The translations under genes and the position numbers were made by a program. Under the pieces are notes generated by a model. The model made no database searches. It saw only the letters and a list, made by a program, of their open reading frames with translations, and had not been told where the DNA came from. A stretch of DNA of 64,000 nucleotides from Streptosporangium sp. NBC_01495. Lineage in GTDB: Bacteria > Actinomycetota > Actinomycetes > Streptosporangiales > Streptosporangiaceae. Each line of letters begins with the position of its first letter. Position 1 is the stretch's first letter. The stretch spans positions 4,216,001-4,280,000 of the forward strand of contig NZ_CP109430.1 of assembly GCF_036250735.1 (NCBI RefSeq), read 5' to 3'. Positions 25,140 through 33,595 of this stretch are shown in pieces.

Positions 25140-25955
25140 CTATTCCTTGCGGGCAACTCCGCCGACGACCCAGATGGAGTCCGGCCGGTGGGGTGCCTCG
25201 CCCTCCGGCCGCCACTCGGGGATGTAGACGACGCCCGGCTCGACCGGTTTCAGCCCGTCGAGGAAGAGCTCGACCTCGGCCTTGGTCCGCAGGTTCGTGC
25301 GGCGGGGACCGGTGATCGACCCGCTGTCCTGGAAGAGGGCGGCGAGCCGCGCGGTCCTCTCCGGGTACAGGTCCGAGACGGCGTGGGAGAGGGCCATGTA
25401 GCTGCCCGGCACGAGGGCCTTCTGCAGGGCGGCCGTGGACTGCAGGGCCTGCACGTCGTCGGGGATGTCGGTCAGCATCGAGAACAGCAGGATCGCCGCG
25501 GGCTCGTCGAGGTCGATCACGTCGGTGAGGCCGGGATGCGCCAGGAGCCGCTCCGGGTCGCGGAGGTCCGCCTCGATGACCGTGGCCGGGCTGTTCTCCT
25601 TCAGGAGGGCCTGGGCGTGGACGACCACCATCGGATCGTTGTCGACGTAGACGACCCGCGCCTCGGGCGCGATGCCGCGCAGGATCTGGTGCACGCTGCC
25701 CTGGGTCGGCAGGCCGCAGCCGATGTCGACGAACTGGCGGATGCCGGCCTCCACCAGGAACCGCACGGCGCGGCCGAGGAATCTGCGCCCCTCCCGTGAC
25801 ATGGCGGGGAGCTCGGGGGCGATCGAGAGTGCCGCCTGCGCGGCGGCGCGGTCGGTGGCGAAGTTGTCCTTGCCACCCAGGAAGTAGTCGGTTATCCGGC
25901 CCGCGTTCGGGATGGTGGGGTCGAACCTGAGGCGCTCAGGTTGTGGCGACGCCAT
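25140..25955 (-). CDS. SAM-dependent methyltransferase, SAV2177/DUF574 family (copy 2)
   Basis: A 271-residue paralogue of the neighbour. ITDYFLGGKDNFATDRAAA is the family hallmark. The SAM loop FVDIGCGLPTQGSVHQ and acidic strand VVYVDNDPMVVVHAQ are canonical, so this copy looks catalytically competent. LKPVEPGVVYIPEWRPEG ends the fold. I chose the second ATG (MASPQPERL) because GGAGGGC is placed for it, while an ATG four codons upstream has none. The tandem pair probably arose by duplication, with copy 1 diverging at its SAM-binding residues. Confidence 0.92.
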   Translation of the reverse strand: MASPQPERLRFDPTIPNAGRITDYFLGGKDNFATDRAAAQAALSIAPELPAMSREGRRFLGRAVRFLVEAGIRQFVDIGCGLPTQGSVHQILRGIAPEARVVYVDNDPMVVVHAQALLKENSPATVIEADLRDPERLLAHPGLTDVIDLDEPAAILLFSMLTDIPDDVQALQSTAALQKALVPGSYMALSHAVSDLYPERTARLAALFQDSGSITGPRRTNLRTKAEVELFLDGLKPVEPGVVYIPEWRPEGEAPHRPDSIWVVGGVARKE

Positions 25956-26257
25956 GATGCCCTCCATCCAGCCATGCGGTTCCAGCGGACATTATCGACC
26001 TTCCGCCCACGCTGTGATGTATTTCTTGGCAGAGTCTCCTTCTGTTCGTGTCACTTTTTGGGCACTCGGCCGCCCATGTCCCGCTCCCGTCCCCCCCGCC
26101 GCAGGCGGGGCCGGGCCGCGCTCACGGCGCCGCGCCGCTGGTGGCGGGCCTCCGTGCCGTCGGCCACGGGTTTCCCGGTTCCGCCGGAGAGAGGTTCCGG
26201 GGTGCCGTCGGTGTGACGGATTTCCGGGTGTCGCCGGTGGCGGGCCTTCGCATGGCG
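25956..26257. other. 302-bp intergenic region
   Basis: No gene was recognised. It contains a short hairpin CCCCGCC-GCA-GGCGGGG (26094-26110) and two loosely repeated GGTGGCGGGCCT-type stretches near 26141 and 26240. The first 90 bp upstream of methyltransferase copy 2 are relatively AT-rich and probably contain its promoter. Confidence 0.5.
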
Positions 26258-26887
26258 TCAGTGGCAGGCCTCCAGGTGGCGTTCACCTCTCGGGGGCAGG
26301 GCGAAGGCCGCCCACACCGCCTTGCCGCGGCTCTCCAGCGGAGCCCAGCCCCACGTCTCGCTGACGCCGTCGACCAGCTGGAGTCCCCGGCCGTTCTCCG
26401 CCTCGTAGTCGGGCTCGCGCAGGCAGGGTCCCTGGTCGCTGGGGTCGGTGACCGCGCACAGCATCGACCGCTCGGTGTGGCAGAGGATCACCTTGACCTC
26501 GGGGAAGGAGCGGGCGTGCAGGACACCCCGCGTGCCGTGGCGTACGGCGTTGGTCACGAGTTCGGAGACCACGACGCCGGTGTCGTCGATCAGCGGCTCC
26601 AGCTCCCAGGCTCGCAGGGCCCTGGTGGTGAACTCGCGGGCGGTCCGTGCCGCGCACGGGTCGTAGCGGAGGCTGCGCACGGCCATCTGTAACTGGCCGG
26701 CGTGGCCCTCTTCGCCTGCCCAGGGGGGCAGGCCGCTTGGGGGGAGTAGGTGATCAAGCATCGACAACCACCGTTCCCACCCTCCGATCTCAGCTCGGAT
26801 GGGTGTGGCTTCATGTCTTTGGTAACCAGTCATCGGCGACCTTGCGGAGGGGGGCGATCGTATGGCGAGGTTGATCCGTCTAGTCAT
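26258..26887 (-). CDS. HATPase-domain anti-sigma-factor-like protein (RsbW/SpoIIAB type)
   Basis: A 209-residue protein with an N-terminal extension of about 75 residues and a GHKL ATP-binding domain. The N box is VVSELVTNAVRHGTRG, the G1 box VTDPSDQGP and the G2 box ENGRGLQLVDGVSE. These single-domain kinases are abundant in actinomycetes and can act as anti-sigma or regulatory kinases. I chose MTRRINLAI because GGAAGG sits 4 nt upstream. It is divergent from a DUF397 gene across a perfect 18-bp palindrome, the usual partnership in WhiJ/AbaA-like loci. Partner sigma factors are not identified. Confidence 0.87.
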   Translation of the reverse strand: MTRRINLAIRSPPSARSPMTGYQRHEATPIRAEIGGWERWLSMLDHLLPPSGLPPWAGEEGHAGQLQMAVRSLRYDPCAARTAREFTTRALRAWELEPLIDDTGVVVSELVTNAVRHGTRGVLHARSFPEVKVILCHTERSMLCAVTDPSDQGPCLREPDYEAENGRGLQLVDGVSETWGWAPLESRGKAVWAAFALPPRGERHLEACH

Positions 26888-26917
26888 CTTGCCTTCCGTA
26901 ATGTGCATAGGCAAGTA

Positions 26918-26935
26918 CAGATGCACGTGCATCTG
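26918..26935. promoter_or_regulatory. 18-bp perfect palindrome between the HATPase and DUF397 genes
   Basis: CAGATGCACGTGCATCTG is its own reverse complement. It lies 31 bp from the HATPase start and 57 bp from the DUF397 start. A partial repeat of its core, TGCA followed by C, occurs near 26904. It is a strong operator candidate for the XRE/DUF5753 regulator encoded next door. Confidence 0.7.
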
Positions 26936-26991
26936 CACAAAAAGCTCTATGCTCGAGGTGTGTATCCCTCCCTGATCGGTGAGAGGCGAGG

Positions 26992-27228
26992 ATGAACCAG
27001 CTGTACAACGGCATGTCAGCCGCCCTGATGGACGGCGTCGTCTGGCGCAAGAGCCACTTCAGCAACCCCAGCGGCAACTGCGTGGAACTCGCGGAGCTTC
27101 CCGATGGCAGGGTCGCGATGCGCAACTCCCGCGACCCCGAGGGGCCCGCGCTGATCTACACCCGCCGCGAGGCCGACGACTTCGTCCGCAGGGTGAAGGG
27201 CGGGGAGTTCGACGATCTGATCATCTGA
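26992..27228 (+). CDS. DUF397-domain small protein (WhiJ-locus type)
   Basis: A 78-residue protein. VVWRKSHFSNPSGNCVELAELPDGRVAMRNSRDPEGPALIYTRREADDFVRRVKGGEFD is the full DUF397 pattern (WrKSsyS...gnCVEva...g.vavRdSkdp.gp.L.ft..ew.aFv). Such proteins accompany DUF5753 XRE regulators in Streptomyces developmental loci (whiJ and paralogues) and are thought to modulate the regulator, in some cases like an antitoxin. GAGAGGCGAGG precedes the ATG. It is 128 bp upstream of the XRE gene on the same strand. Confidence 0.93.
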   Translation: MNQLYNGMSAALMDGVVWRKSHFSNPSGNCVELAELPDGRVAMRNSRDPEGPALIYTRREADDFVRRVKGGEFDDLII

Positions 27229-27356
27229 AAATCCGCGGCTGTGGTTGAAAGATAAAACTCTCTATAGTCTGAGCGCGGCGAGCGGAGTACCGTGAAGGCT
27301 CGCGATCGCCACAAAGAGTGGGCAGAGGCTCGCGTTCCGCGCCCAAAGGACTGTAG

Positions 27357-28274
27357 ATGATCACACCTAACGCCGACGGCCGGCCGGTCAGTCCCACCCC
27401 CATGGCCGCGCCGAGGGGTAGCTCCACCGTGCTGCGGATCGTTCTGGGCGCGCAGCTCCGCCGCCTGCGCGAGCATCGGGGCATCACGCTGGAGGAGGCG
27501 GGGCACTCCATCCGCGCCTCGCACTCCAAGGTCAGCCGCATGGAGCTCGGCAGGGTCAGCTTCCGGATCAGGGACGTGGCCGACCTGCTCACCCTGTACG
27601 GGGTGACCAGCGACGCCGAGCGTGAGCCGCTGCTGTCCCTCGTCGAGAAGGCCAACCTCACCGGCTGGTGGCACAACTACAACGACGTGCTGCCCCCCTG
27701 GTTCGAGACGTACGTGGGCCTGGAGGAGTCGGCCACCGGCATCCGCAACTACGAGGTCCAGTTCGTGCCCGGCCTGCTGCAGAGCGAGGGCTACGCGCGG
27801 GCCGTCGTCCAGCTGGGCTTCCCCTCGGCCTCCGCCGAGGAGCTGGACCGCAGGGTGAAGCTGCGCATGGCACGCCAGCGGCTGCTGCACCGCCCGGAGC
27901 CGCCCCATCTGTGGGCCGTGCTGGACGAGGCGGTGCTGCGCCGCCCGCTCGGCGGGGTCCAGGCGATGTGCGAGCAGATCGACCACATCCTGCGGGCGCT
28001 CGAACTGCCCAACGTGACCGTCCAGATCGTGCCGTTCAGCGTCGGCGGCCACGCCGCGGCCGGAGGGCCCTTCAGCATCCTGCGGTTCTCCCAGCCCGAC
28101 CTGCCCGACGTCGTCTACATGGAGCAGCTCACCAGCGCCGTCTACCTGGAGAAGCGCGACGACGTCGACAGCTACCTGGAGGTCATGGAGCGCCTGTGCA
28201 TCGAGGCCGAGCCCGTCACGCGCACCCGTGAGATCCTCCTGGGGATCCGCGAGGAGTTCCAGCGGAGGCTCTGA
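27357..28274 (+). CDS. XRE-family regulator with DUF5753 domain (WhiJ-like)
   Basis: A 305-residue regulator. The helix-turn-helix spans about residues 28-85 (LGAQLRRLREHRGITLEEAGHSIRASHSKVSRMELGR). The C-terminal DUF5753 begins YVGLEESATGIRNYEVQFVPGLLQSEGYARA and ends REILLGIREEF, the standard length and content. AAAGGACTG precedes the ATG, and a TATAGT -10 candidate is at 27263-27268. With the DUF397 and HATPase genes it completes the trio known from whiJ-type loci, which control development or secondary metabolism in actinomycetes. The 18-bp palindrome nearby is a likely target. Confidence 0.92.
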   Translation: MITPNADGRPVSPTPMAAPRGSSTVLRIVLGAQLRRLREHRGITLEEAGHSIRASHSKVSRMELGRVSFRIRDVADLLTLYGVTSDAEREPLLSLVEKANLTGWWHNYNDVLPPWFETYVGLEESATGIRNYEVQFVPGLLQSEGYARAVVQLGFPSASAEELDRRVKLRMARQRLLHRPEPPHLWAVLDEAVLRRPLGGVQAMCEQIDHILRALELPNVTVQIVPFSVGGHAAAGGPFSILRFSQPDLPDVVYMEQLTSAVYLEKRDDVDSYLEVMERLCIEAEPVTRTREILLGIREEFQRRL

Positions 28275-28384
28275 GCCGGAGAACGCGGTGAACCCGGCGG
28301 TGAACACAGCGGTGAACGCGAAGCCGTGAGCCCGTGACGCGGCCCGGCCGCAACCGCCGGGCGGCGCCGTACGAAGATGTCTGA

Positions 28385-30037
28385 ATGAGATGTCTCGTGA
28401 CCGGCGCGACCGGATACATCGGGGGGCGGCTCGTCCCCGAACTGCTGGACGCGGGGCACGAGGTCCGCTGCATGGTGAGGTCGGCCGGCCGCCTGCGCGA
28501 CCAGCCGTGGGCCTCCAGGGTCGAGGTCGCCCAGGCGGACGCCTCCGACGCCGAGCAGGCCGCCGGGGCCCTGGAGGGCGTCGAGGTGGTCTACTACCTG
28601 ATCCACACGATGGGCGGGGGAAGCGACTTCGCCGCCGCCGACCGTGAGGCGGCCACCACCTTCGCCGCCGCGTGCGAGCGCGCGGGGGTCCGCCGCGTCG
28701 TCTACCTCGGCGGTCTCGTCCCGGACGAGAGGCACTCGTACCCCGGTGGTCCCGCGCCGGACGAGAGGCTCTCGCCGCACATGAGCTCCCGCGTCGAGGT
28801 GGGGGAGATCTTCCTGAGCTCCTCGGTGCCCGCGGTGGTGCTGCGGGCGGCGGTCATCATCGGATCCGGCTCCGCCTCCTTCGAGATGCTGCGCCACCTC
28901 ACCGAACGGCTGCCCGTGATGACGACGCCGCGGTGGGTCGGCACCAGGACGCAGCCCATCGCGATCCGCGACGTCCTGCGCTACCTCGTGGCCTGGGCCT
29001 CCATCGAGGAGGAGGTGAACCGCTCCTTCGACATCGGCGGCCCGGACGTGCTCACCTACGCCGACATGATGCGGGCCTACGCGGAGGTCGCCGGGCTGCC
29101 CCCGCGGCTGATCATCCCGGTCCCGCTGCTCAGCCCCGGCCTGTCGAGCCACTGGGTGGGGCTGGTCACCCCGGTCCCGGCGGCCCTGGCCCGCCCGCTG
29201 GTGGAGTCGCTGCGCAACGAGGCCGTCTGTGGCGAGCACGACATCGCCCGTTACGTCGAGGACCCGCCCGGCGGCCTGGTCGGGCTGAGGCGGGCGGTCG
29301 AACTCGCCCTCCAGCGCGTCAAGGAGGCCAAGGTCCTCACCCGCTGGTCCTCGGCCTCCACCCCCGGCGCGCCGAGTGACCCGCTGCCCACCGACCCCGA
29401 CTGGGCGGGCGGCAGCCTGTACGTGGACGCGAGGGCCCGCCGGGTCGACACCTCACCGGAGGCTCTGTGGGCGGTTGTCGAGGCGGTCGGCGGAGAGGTG
29501 GGCTGGTACTCCCTGCCCCTGGCCTGGAGCCTGCGCGGCCTCCTCGACCGGCTGGTCGGCGGCGTGGGCCTGCGCAGGGGGCGTCGCGACCCCCGGCGGC
29601 TCAGGGTGGGCGACTCGGTCGACTTCTGGCGGGTCGAGGAGGTCGAGCCGGGACGCCTGCTGCGGCTGCGCGCGGAGATGCGCCTGCCCGGTCTCGCCTG
29701 GCTGGAGATGCGGGTGCTCACCCACCGGGGAGAGACCGTCTACGGCCAGCGGGCGATCTTCCATCCCCGCGGCCTGGCCGGGCACCTCTACTGGTGGTCG
29801 GTCGCGCCCTTCCACAGCCTGATCTTCGGGCCGATGCTGCGCAACGTGGCGACGACCGCCGAACGCGGCGTCTCGACAGGGGTCCGGGCGTCCCCGGACG
29901 CCGCCCCGCCCGCCCGGGGTGACTTCGGGGACGGCGGAGCGAAGGACGCCGTCCGCGCGAGGCCGTCCGTCACCTCGGCGCGACCGCCGGGCGGCGGTCC
30001 CGGGGACGGTGAGGTGGGGGGCGCCGGCCGCACCTGA
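28385..30037 (+). CDS. NAD(P)-binding SDR-like protein fused to a DUF2867 domain
   Basis: A 550-residue two-domain protein. The N-terminal part is an atypical short-chain dehydrogenase fold (CLVTGATGYIGGRLVPELLDAGHEVRCMVR), with VYYLIHTMGGG and IRDVLRYLVAW further along, like NmrA/TMR and complex-I-assembly-type proteins. From about residue 345 a DUF2867 (START/cyclase-like) domain follows, with WWSVAPFHSLIFGPMLRN near its end. The last 50 residues are low-complexity. This fusion is widespread in actinobacteria; quinone or lipid metabolism has been suggested, without a proven substrate. It is monocistronic. Tandem repeats start 4 bp after the stop. Confidence 0.86.
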   Translation: MRCLVTGATGYIGGRLVPELLDAGHEVRCMVRSAGRLRDQPWASRVEVAQADASDAEQAAGALEGVEVVYYLIHTMGGGSDFAAADREAATTFAAACERAGVRRVVYLGGLVPDERHSYPGGPAPDERLSPHMSSRVEVGEIFLSSSVPAVVLRAAVIIGSGSASFEMLRHLTERLPVMTTPRWVGTRTQPIAIRDVLRYLVAWASIEEEVNRSFDIGGPDVLTYADMMRAYAEVAGLPPRLIIPVPLLSPGLSSHWVGLVTPVPAALARPLVESLRNEAVCGEHDIARYVEDPPGGLVGLRRAVELALQRVKEAKVLTRWSSASTPGAPSDPLPTDPDWAGGSLYVDARARRVDTSPEALWAVVEAVGGEVGWYSLPLAWSLRGLLDRLVGGVGLRRGRRDPRRLRVGDSVDFWRVEEVEPGRLLRLRAEMRLPGLAWLEMRVLTHRGETVYGQRAIFHPRGLAGHLYWWSVAPFHSLIFGPMLRNVATTAERGVSTGVRASPDAAPPARGDFGDGGAKDAVRARPSVTSARPPGGGPGDGEVGGAGRT

Positions 30038-30040
30038 CCG

Positions 30041-30207
30041 CCGGACCGTCCCACCGGACCGTCCCACCGGACCGTCCCACCGGACCGTCCCACCGGGCCG
30101 TCCCACCGGGCCGTCCGCCGGCCGCATCCGACCGCCGGGCCGTCCGCCGGCCGCATCCGACCGCCGGGCCGTCCGCCGGCCGCGCCCGTCCACCGGGCCG
30201 TCCGCCG
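30041..30207. repeat. compound tandem repeat (13-bp and 29-bp units)
   Basis: Four identical copies of CCGGACCGTCCCA run from 30041 to 30092, a fifth (CCGGGCCGTCCCA) ends at 30105, and a degenerate sixth follows. Then a 29-bp unit beginning GCCGCATCCGACCGCC occurs at 30121-30149 and 30150-30178, with a diverged third at 30179-30207. The block fills the space between two convergent genes. Confidence 0.9.
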
Positions 30208-30209
30208 TC

Positions 30210-30755
30210 TCACCGCTCGTCGTCGGGGGCGACGAGGACGTCGACGATGTCCTCGTACATGAGCCCCTTGTGGGCGAACTGTCCCGCCACCGCGAGCTCC
30301 GCCAGGCCGTGGGCGGTCGCGAGCAAAGCCATCACCCGTGCCTTGTGCGCCGGGCCCTCCCAGGGGCCTCCCAGGCCGAGCGCGGTCATCACCTGGTCGA
30401 TCGCCGTCTCCAGCTCCGGGTGGCTGCCCGCGAGGAACTCCGAGGCGAACACCAGCCGGTACTCCTCAGGGTGCGCCGCGGCGTACTCGACGTAGCTCAG
30501 GTAGAAGGCCCGCAGCCGGTCGCGCGGGCCCGCCCCCTCCCCGATCGCCCCGGCGATGTGCGCGGTGAGGTCGGCGAGGACCCGGACGGCGAGCGCCGCC
30601 AGCAGCGCGGTCTTGTCGGCGAAGTGCCGGTAGGGGGCCGTACGGGACAGGCCGGCCAGGTCGCCGACGGCGCGCAGCGTCACGGCGTCGAGGCCCTCCT
30701 CGCGCAGCAGTCTCAGCGCGCTCTCGACCAGGCGGGTCCTGGTGTCGTCCACCAT
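30210..30755 (-). CDS. TetR-family transcriptional regulator
   Basis: A 181-residue repressor. The DNA-binding domain is TRTRLVESALRLLREEGLDAVTLRAVGDLAGLSRTAPYRHFADKTALLAALA (residues 4-53), the exact TetR pattern. The ligand domain resembles the TetR_C group with WHG-like motifs (DRLRAFYLSYVEYAAAHPEEYRLVF). I took MVDDTRTRLV as start because AAGGGA precedes it. An ATG 13 codons upstream would put coding sequence over the first operator. It is divergent from the Mo-hydroxylase operon across three identical operator boxes and very likely represses both itself and that operon. Confidence 0.92.
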   Translation of the reverse strand: MVDDTRTRLVESALRLLREEGLDAVTLRAVGDLAGLSRTAPYRHFADKTALLAALAVRVLADLTAHIAGAIGEGAGPRDRLRAFYLSYVEYAAAHPEEYRLVFASEFLAGSHPELETAIDQVMTALGLGGPWEGPAHKARVMALLATAHGLAELAVAGQFAHKGLMYEDIVDVLVAPDDER

Positions 30756-30780
30756 GTGGGTCCCTTCCCCGGCATCCCGT

Positions 30781-30837
30781 GTTGACAACGTCAACGTACC
30801 TGGTTGACACTGTCAACGTGATGTTGACGACGTCAAC
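30781..30837. promoter_or_regulatory. three tandem TetR operators GTTGACnnnGTCAAC
   Basis: Exact 15-bp dyads start at 30781, 30803 and 30823 (centres AAC, ACT, GAC), that is 22 and 20 bp apart, about two helical turns each. They occupy nearly the whole space between the divergent TetR and dehydrogenase genes. Confidence 0.88.
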
Positions 30838-30846
30838 TGGAGAGCT

Positions 30847-33360
30847 ATGAAGATCACGGTGAACGGGCTGCCCGCCACGGTGGACGCCGGACCTGACGAC
30901 GCCGCCGTGGACGTCCTGCGTGACGAACTCGGCCTTACCGGCGCCAAGGCCGCCTGCCGTACCGGCGTCTGCGGCGCGTGCACGGTCATGGTGGACGGCG
31001 TGCCCCAGGCGAGCTGCCTGCTGCCCTCCGCCGCCCTGGAGGACCGCGAGATCACCACCGCGGAGGGTCTCGACCACCCCGTCCAGCGGGCGCTCGCGGT
31101 CCACGACGGCCTGCAGTGCGGCTACTGCACACCCGGGTTCGCGGTCGAGGGCGCGGCCTTCGTCGACGCCTGGCGCGCCGAGCACGGCGACGTCGCGCCG
31201 CCGCGCGAGCGGATCGCCGCCGCCCTCGCCGGTCACCTGTGCAGGTGCGGCGCGTACGAAGGGATCCACGCCGCGATCGCCGCCGCCTGCCGGGGGGAGC
31301 ACGACGGCGCCGAGGGGACGCCCGCCCGGGTGGAGGCGATGGACAAGGTCGCCGGCCGCGCCCGCTACACGACCGACGTGCGCCTCGAAGGCCAGTTGGA
31401 AGGGGTGATCATCCGTTCCGCGAGGGCGCACGCCCGCGTCACCTCGGTCAGGGTGGACGCCGCCCACGTGGTCGACCTGCTGCCGCCCGACCGTACCGTC
31501 CGCTACGCGGGCCAGCCCGTCGCCGCCGTCGCAGCGCCCACCCGCCGCGAGGCGCTGGCGATCGCGGAGGCCGCGGAGATCGGCTACGACTCGATGCCCG
31601 CCGCGCTCGACGACGCGCCGGACGCCCCGCCCGTCTACGACGAGGCCGCCAGGAAGCACGTTCCCAGCTCCAGCGAGGGGGTGGAGCTGCCCGGCGGCTG
31701 GGACGGCAACGTGCGCGGCCCCTTCACCAGGGCGAGCTGGCGCGGGCGCACCGCCGTCAAGCGGATCGAGGCCGCCAGGCGCGACGCCGGCCCTCACCTG
31801 GTGACCGGCACGTTCACCACCGCCGTACAGGTCCACACCCCGCTGGAGCCGCACGCCTGCGTCGCCCGCTGGGACGACGAGGGCGACCTGCACCTGCACC
31901 TGTCCACCCAGACCGTGGGCCTCGCCGCCGAACAGGCCGCCAAGCGGTGGAACCTGCCCGCCGGGCGGGTGCACGTCGTCACCGACCACGTCGGCGGCGG
32001 CTTCGGGGCCAAGAGCGGCATCGGCACCGAGTCGATCGTCGCCGTCGAGCTCGCGCGGGCCTGCGGCGCGCCGGTGCGCGTGGTGTTCAGCCGCGCCGAG
32101 GAGCTCACCGACGCGGGCAACCGCCCCGGCACCCGCACCACGATCGAACTGCTCACCGACGACCGGGGCGACCTCGCCGCCCTCACCATGGACGTCCACG
32201 GGCGCGGCGGCGTGGCCATCGGGTCGGCCGTCGCGGTGATGGCCCGCCTCATGTACGGCACCGCGCCCCGGCGGCTCCGCGACTACGACGTGGTCACCAA
32301 CGAGCCGCCGGGCGCCCCGTTCCGCGGGCCGGGGGCGCCCCCCATGCTCTGGGCGCTGGAGCAGGCCGTGGACGAGGCCGCCCACCGCCGGGGCGAGGAC
32401 CCGATCGCGCTGCGCCGCCGCTGGGACGGCAACCGCAAACGGCACGCCCTCTACGACCTGGCCATGACCTTGCCCGAGTGGACGGCCAGGCCGCGGACCG
32501 GCTCCCAGACGGGCCGCTTCCGCCGGGGCGTCGGGGTGGCCGCCGCCAACTGGCCCTACATGCTCGACCCCGCCACGGAGGTGGAGCTGCGCGTCGAGGG
32601 CGACGTGGTCGTAGCCGGTACCACGACCCAGGACATCGGGACCGGCATCCGCACCGTCATCACCGGCGTCGTGTGCGAGGAACTCGGGCTGCCCGCCGAG
32701 CGGGTCCGCGTCGAGATCGGCAGGACGGGCGCCGTGCACGGGCCGCCCTCGATCGGCAGCCGCACCACCGCCTCGGTAGCCCCCGCCGCGCGCGACGCCG
32801 CGCGGCGCCTGCGGAAGCTGGGCGTGACCGACGGAGCCAGGGTCGTGGGCGGGCGCCGCCGCGACCGGCACGGCTACGTCACCCCGTTCCCGGTGGGCGG
32901 CATGGCGATCGGCCGCGGGTTCAGCGGTTCCGTCCACGTCACCGAGGTCGAGGTCGACACCCGTCTGGGCGTCGTCAGGCCGCTCCGGGTGTGGGCAGGG
33001 ATCGCGGTGGGCCACATCTACGCCGAGCGGCTGGCGCGCAGCCAGTGCGAGGGCGGCGTCGTGCAGGGCATCGGCTACGCCCTGTACGAGGAGCGCCTGG
33101 TCGACCCGGTGACGGGAACCGTGCTGACCGCGAACCTCGACGACTACCGCATCCCGGGCATCGGCGACACCCCCGAGATCACCGTGCACTTCCACCGCGA
33201 CGGGTGGGACCACGTCACCGGCCACGGCGTCGGGGTCGGGGAGATCTCCACGGTCGGCGTGGCGGCCTCGGTGGGCAACGCCGTTCACAACGCCACCGGC
33301 TGGCGCCCCCACGACCTGCCCATCCGCCCCGACCGGCTCCTCGAGGGGATCACCCGTTGA
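30847..33360 (+). CDS. aldehyde oxidase/xanthine dehydrogenase-family protein, fused 2Fe-2S and molybdenum subunits
   Basis: An 837-residue fusion. Residues 1-150 are the small iron-sulfur subunit: the plant-type cluster uses Cys37, 42, 45 and 57 (CRTGVCGAC), and the second cluster CGYCTPGF and CRCGAYEGI. From residue 160 the molybdopterin subunit follows: TPLEPHACVARW, HVGGGFGAKSG, APFRGPG and the catalytic Glu799 in GVGVGEIST. The sequence resembles the PaoC/YagR branch of aldehyde oxidoreductases more than true xanthine dehydrogenase. These subunits are normally separate genes (PaoA and PaoC). The FAD subunit follows after 235 bp. The substrate is probably an aldehyde or N-heterocycle. Three TetR sites cover the promoter. 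Confidence 0.9.
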   Translation: MKITVNGLPATVDAGPDDAAVDVLRDELGLTGAKAACRTGVCGACTVMVDGVPQASCLLPSAALEDREITTAEGLDHPVQRALAVHDGLQCGYCTPGFAVEGAAFVDAWRAEHGDVAPPRERIAAALAGHLCRCGAYEGIHAAIAAACRGEHDGAEGTPARVEAMDKVAGRARYTTDVRLEGQLEGVIIRSARAHARVTSVRVDAAHVVDLLPPDRTVRYAGQPVAAVAAPTRREALAIAEAAEIGYDSMPAALDDAPDAPPVYDEAARKHVPSSSEGVELPGGWDGNVRGPFTRASWRGRTAVKRIEAARRDAGPHLVTGTFTTAVQVHTPLEPHACVARWDDEGDLHLHLSTQTVGLAAEQAAKRWNLPAGRVHVVTDHVGGGFGAKSGIGTESIVAVELARACGAPVRVVFSRAEELTDAGNRPGTRTTIELLTDDRGDLAALTMDVHGRGGVAIGSAVAVMARLMYGTAPRRLRDYDVVTNEPPGAPFRGPGAPPMLWALEQAVDEAAHRRGEDPIALRRRWDGNRKRHALYDLAMTLPEWTARPRTGSQTGRFRRGVGVAAANWPYMLDPATEVELRVEGDVVVAGTTTQDIGTGIRTVITGVVCEELGLPAERVRVEIGRTGAVHGPPSIGSRTTASVAPAARDAARRLRKLGVTDGARVVGGRRRDRHGYVTPFPVGGMAIGRGFSGSVHVTEVEVDTRLGVVRPLRVWAGIAVGHIYAERLARSQCEGGVVQGIGYALYEERLVDPVTGTVLTANLDDYRIPGIGDTPEITVHFHRDGWDHVTGHGVGVGEISTVGVAASVGNAVHNATGWRPHDLPIRPDRLLEGITR

Positions 33361-33388
33361 TCCTCTCTCCGCGGCCGCGGCCACAGTC

Positions 33389-33454
33389 GGACCTGGACCT
33401 GGACCTGGACCTGGACCTGGACCTGGACCTGGACCTGGACCTGGACCTGGACCT
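33389..33454. repeat. 11 x GGACCT hexamer array
   Basis: Eleven uninterrupted copies (66 bp) lie between the Mo-subunit stop and the FAD-subunit gene of one operon. Because the unit is six bases, a frame through it reads an alternating dipeptide. Slippage is likely, so copy number probably varies between strains. Confidence 0.97.
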
Positions 33455-33595
33455 GGAACGGGCGTTCAGGGCGCTCGTGAGGGGGCGCCCGATGGCCTTC
33501 TCCCCGAAGGCGTCCCCCGGCCCACTCGGAAGGGCTCGCCCGACGGACCTCTCCCCGGAGCGCGGCCCCTGGATCCCCACACTGGAAGGTGTTCG

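Noticed and set aside
30041..30207. CRISPR-like array
   Set aside because: The units are directly adjacent with no unique spacers and no cas genes are nearby; they are simple tandem repeats.
33389..33454. Coding Leu-Asp repeat protein running through the hexamer array
   Set aside because: A long frame overlaps both real dehydrogenase genes out of phase and has no start or family motif; it is a shadow of GC-rich DNA.
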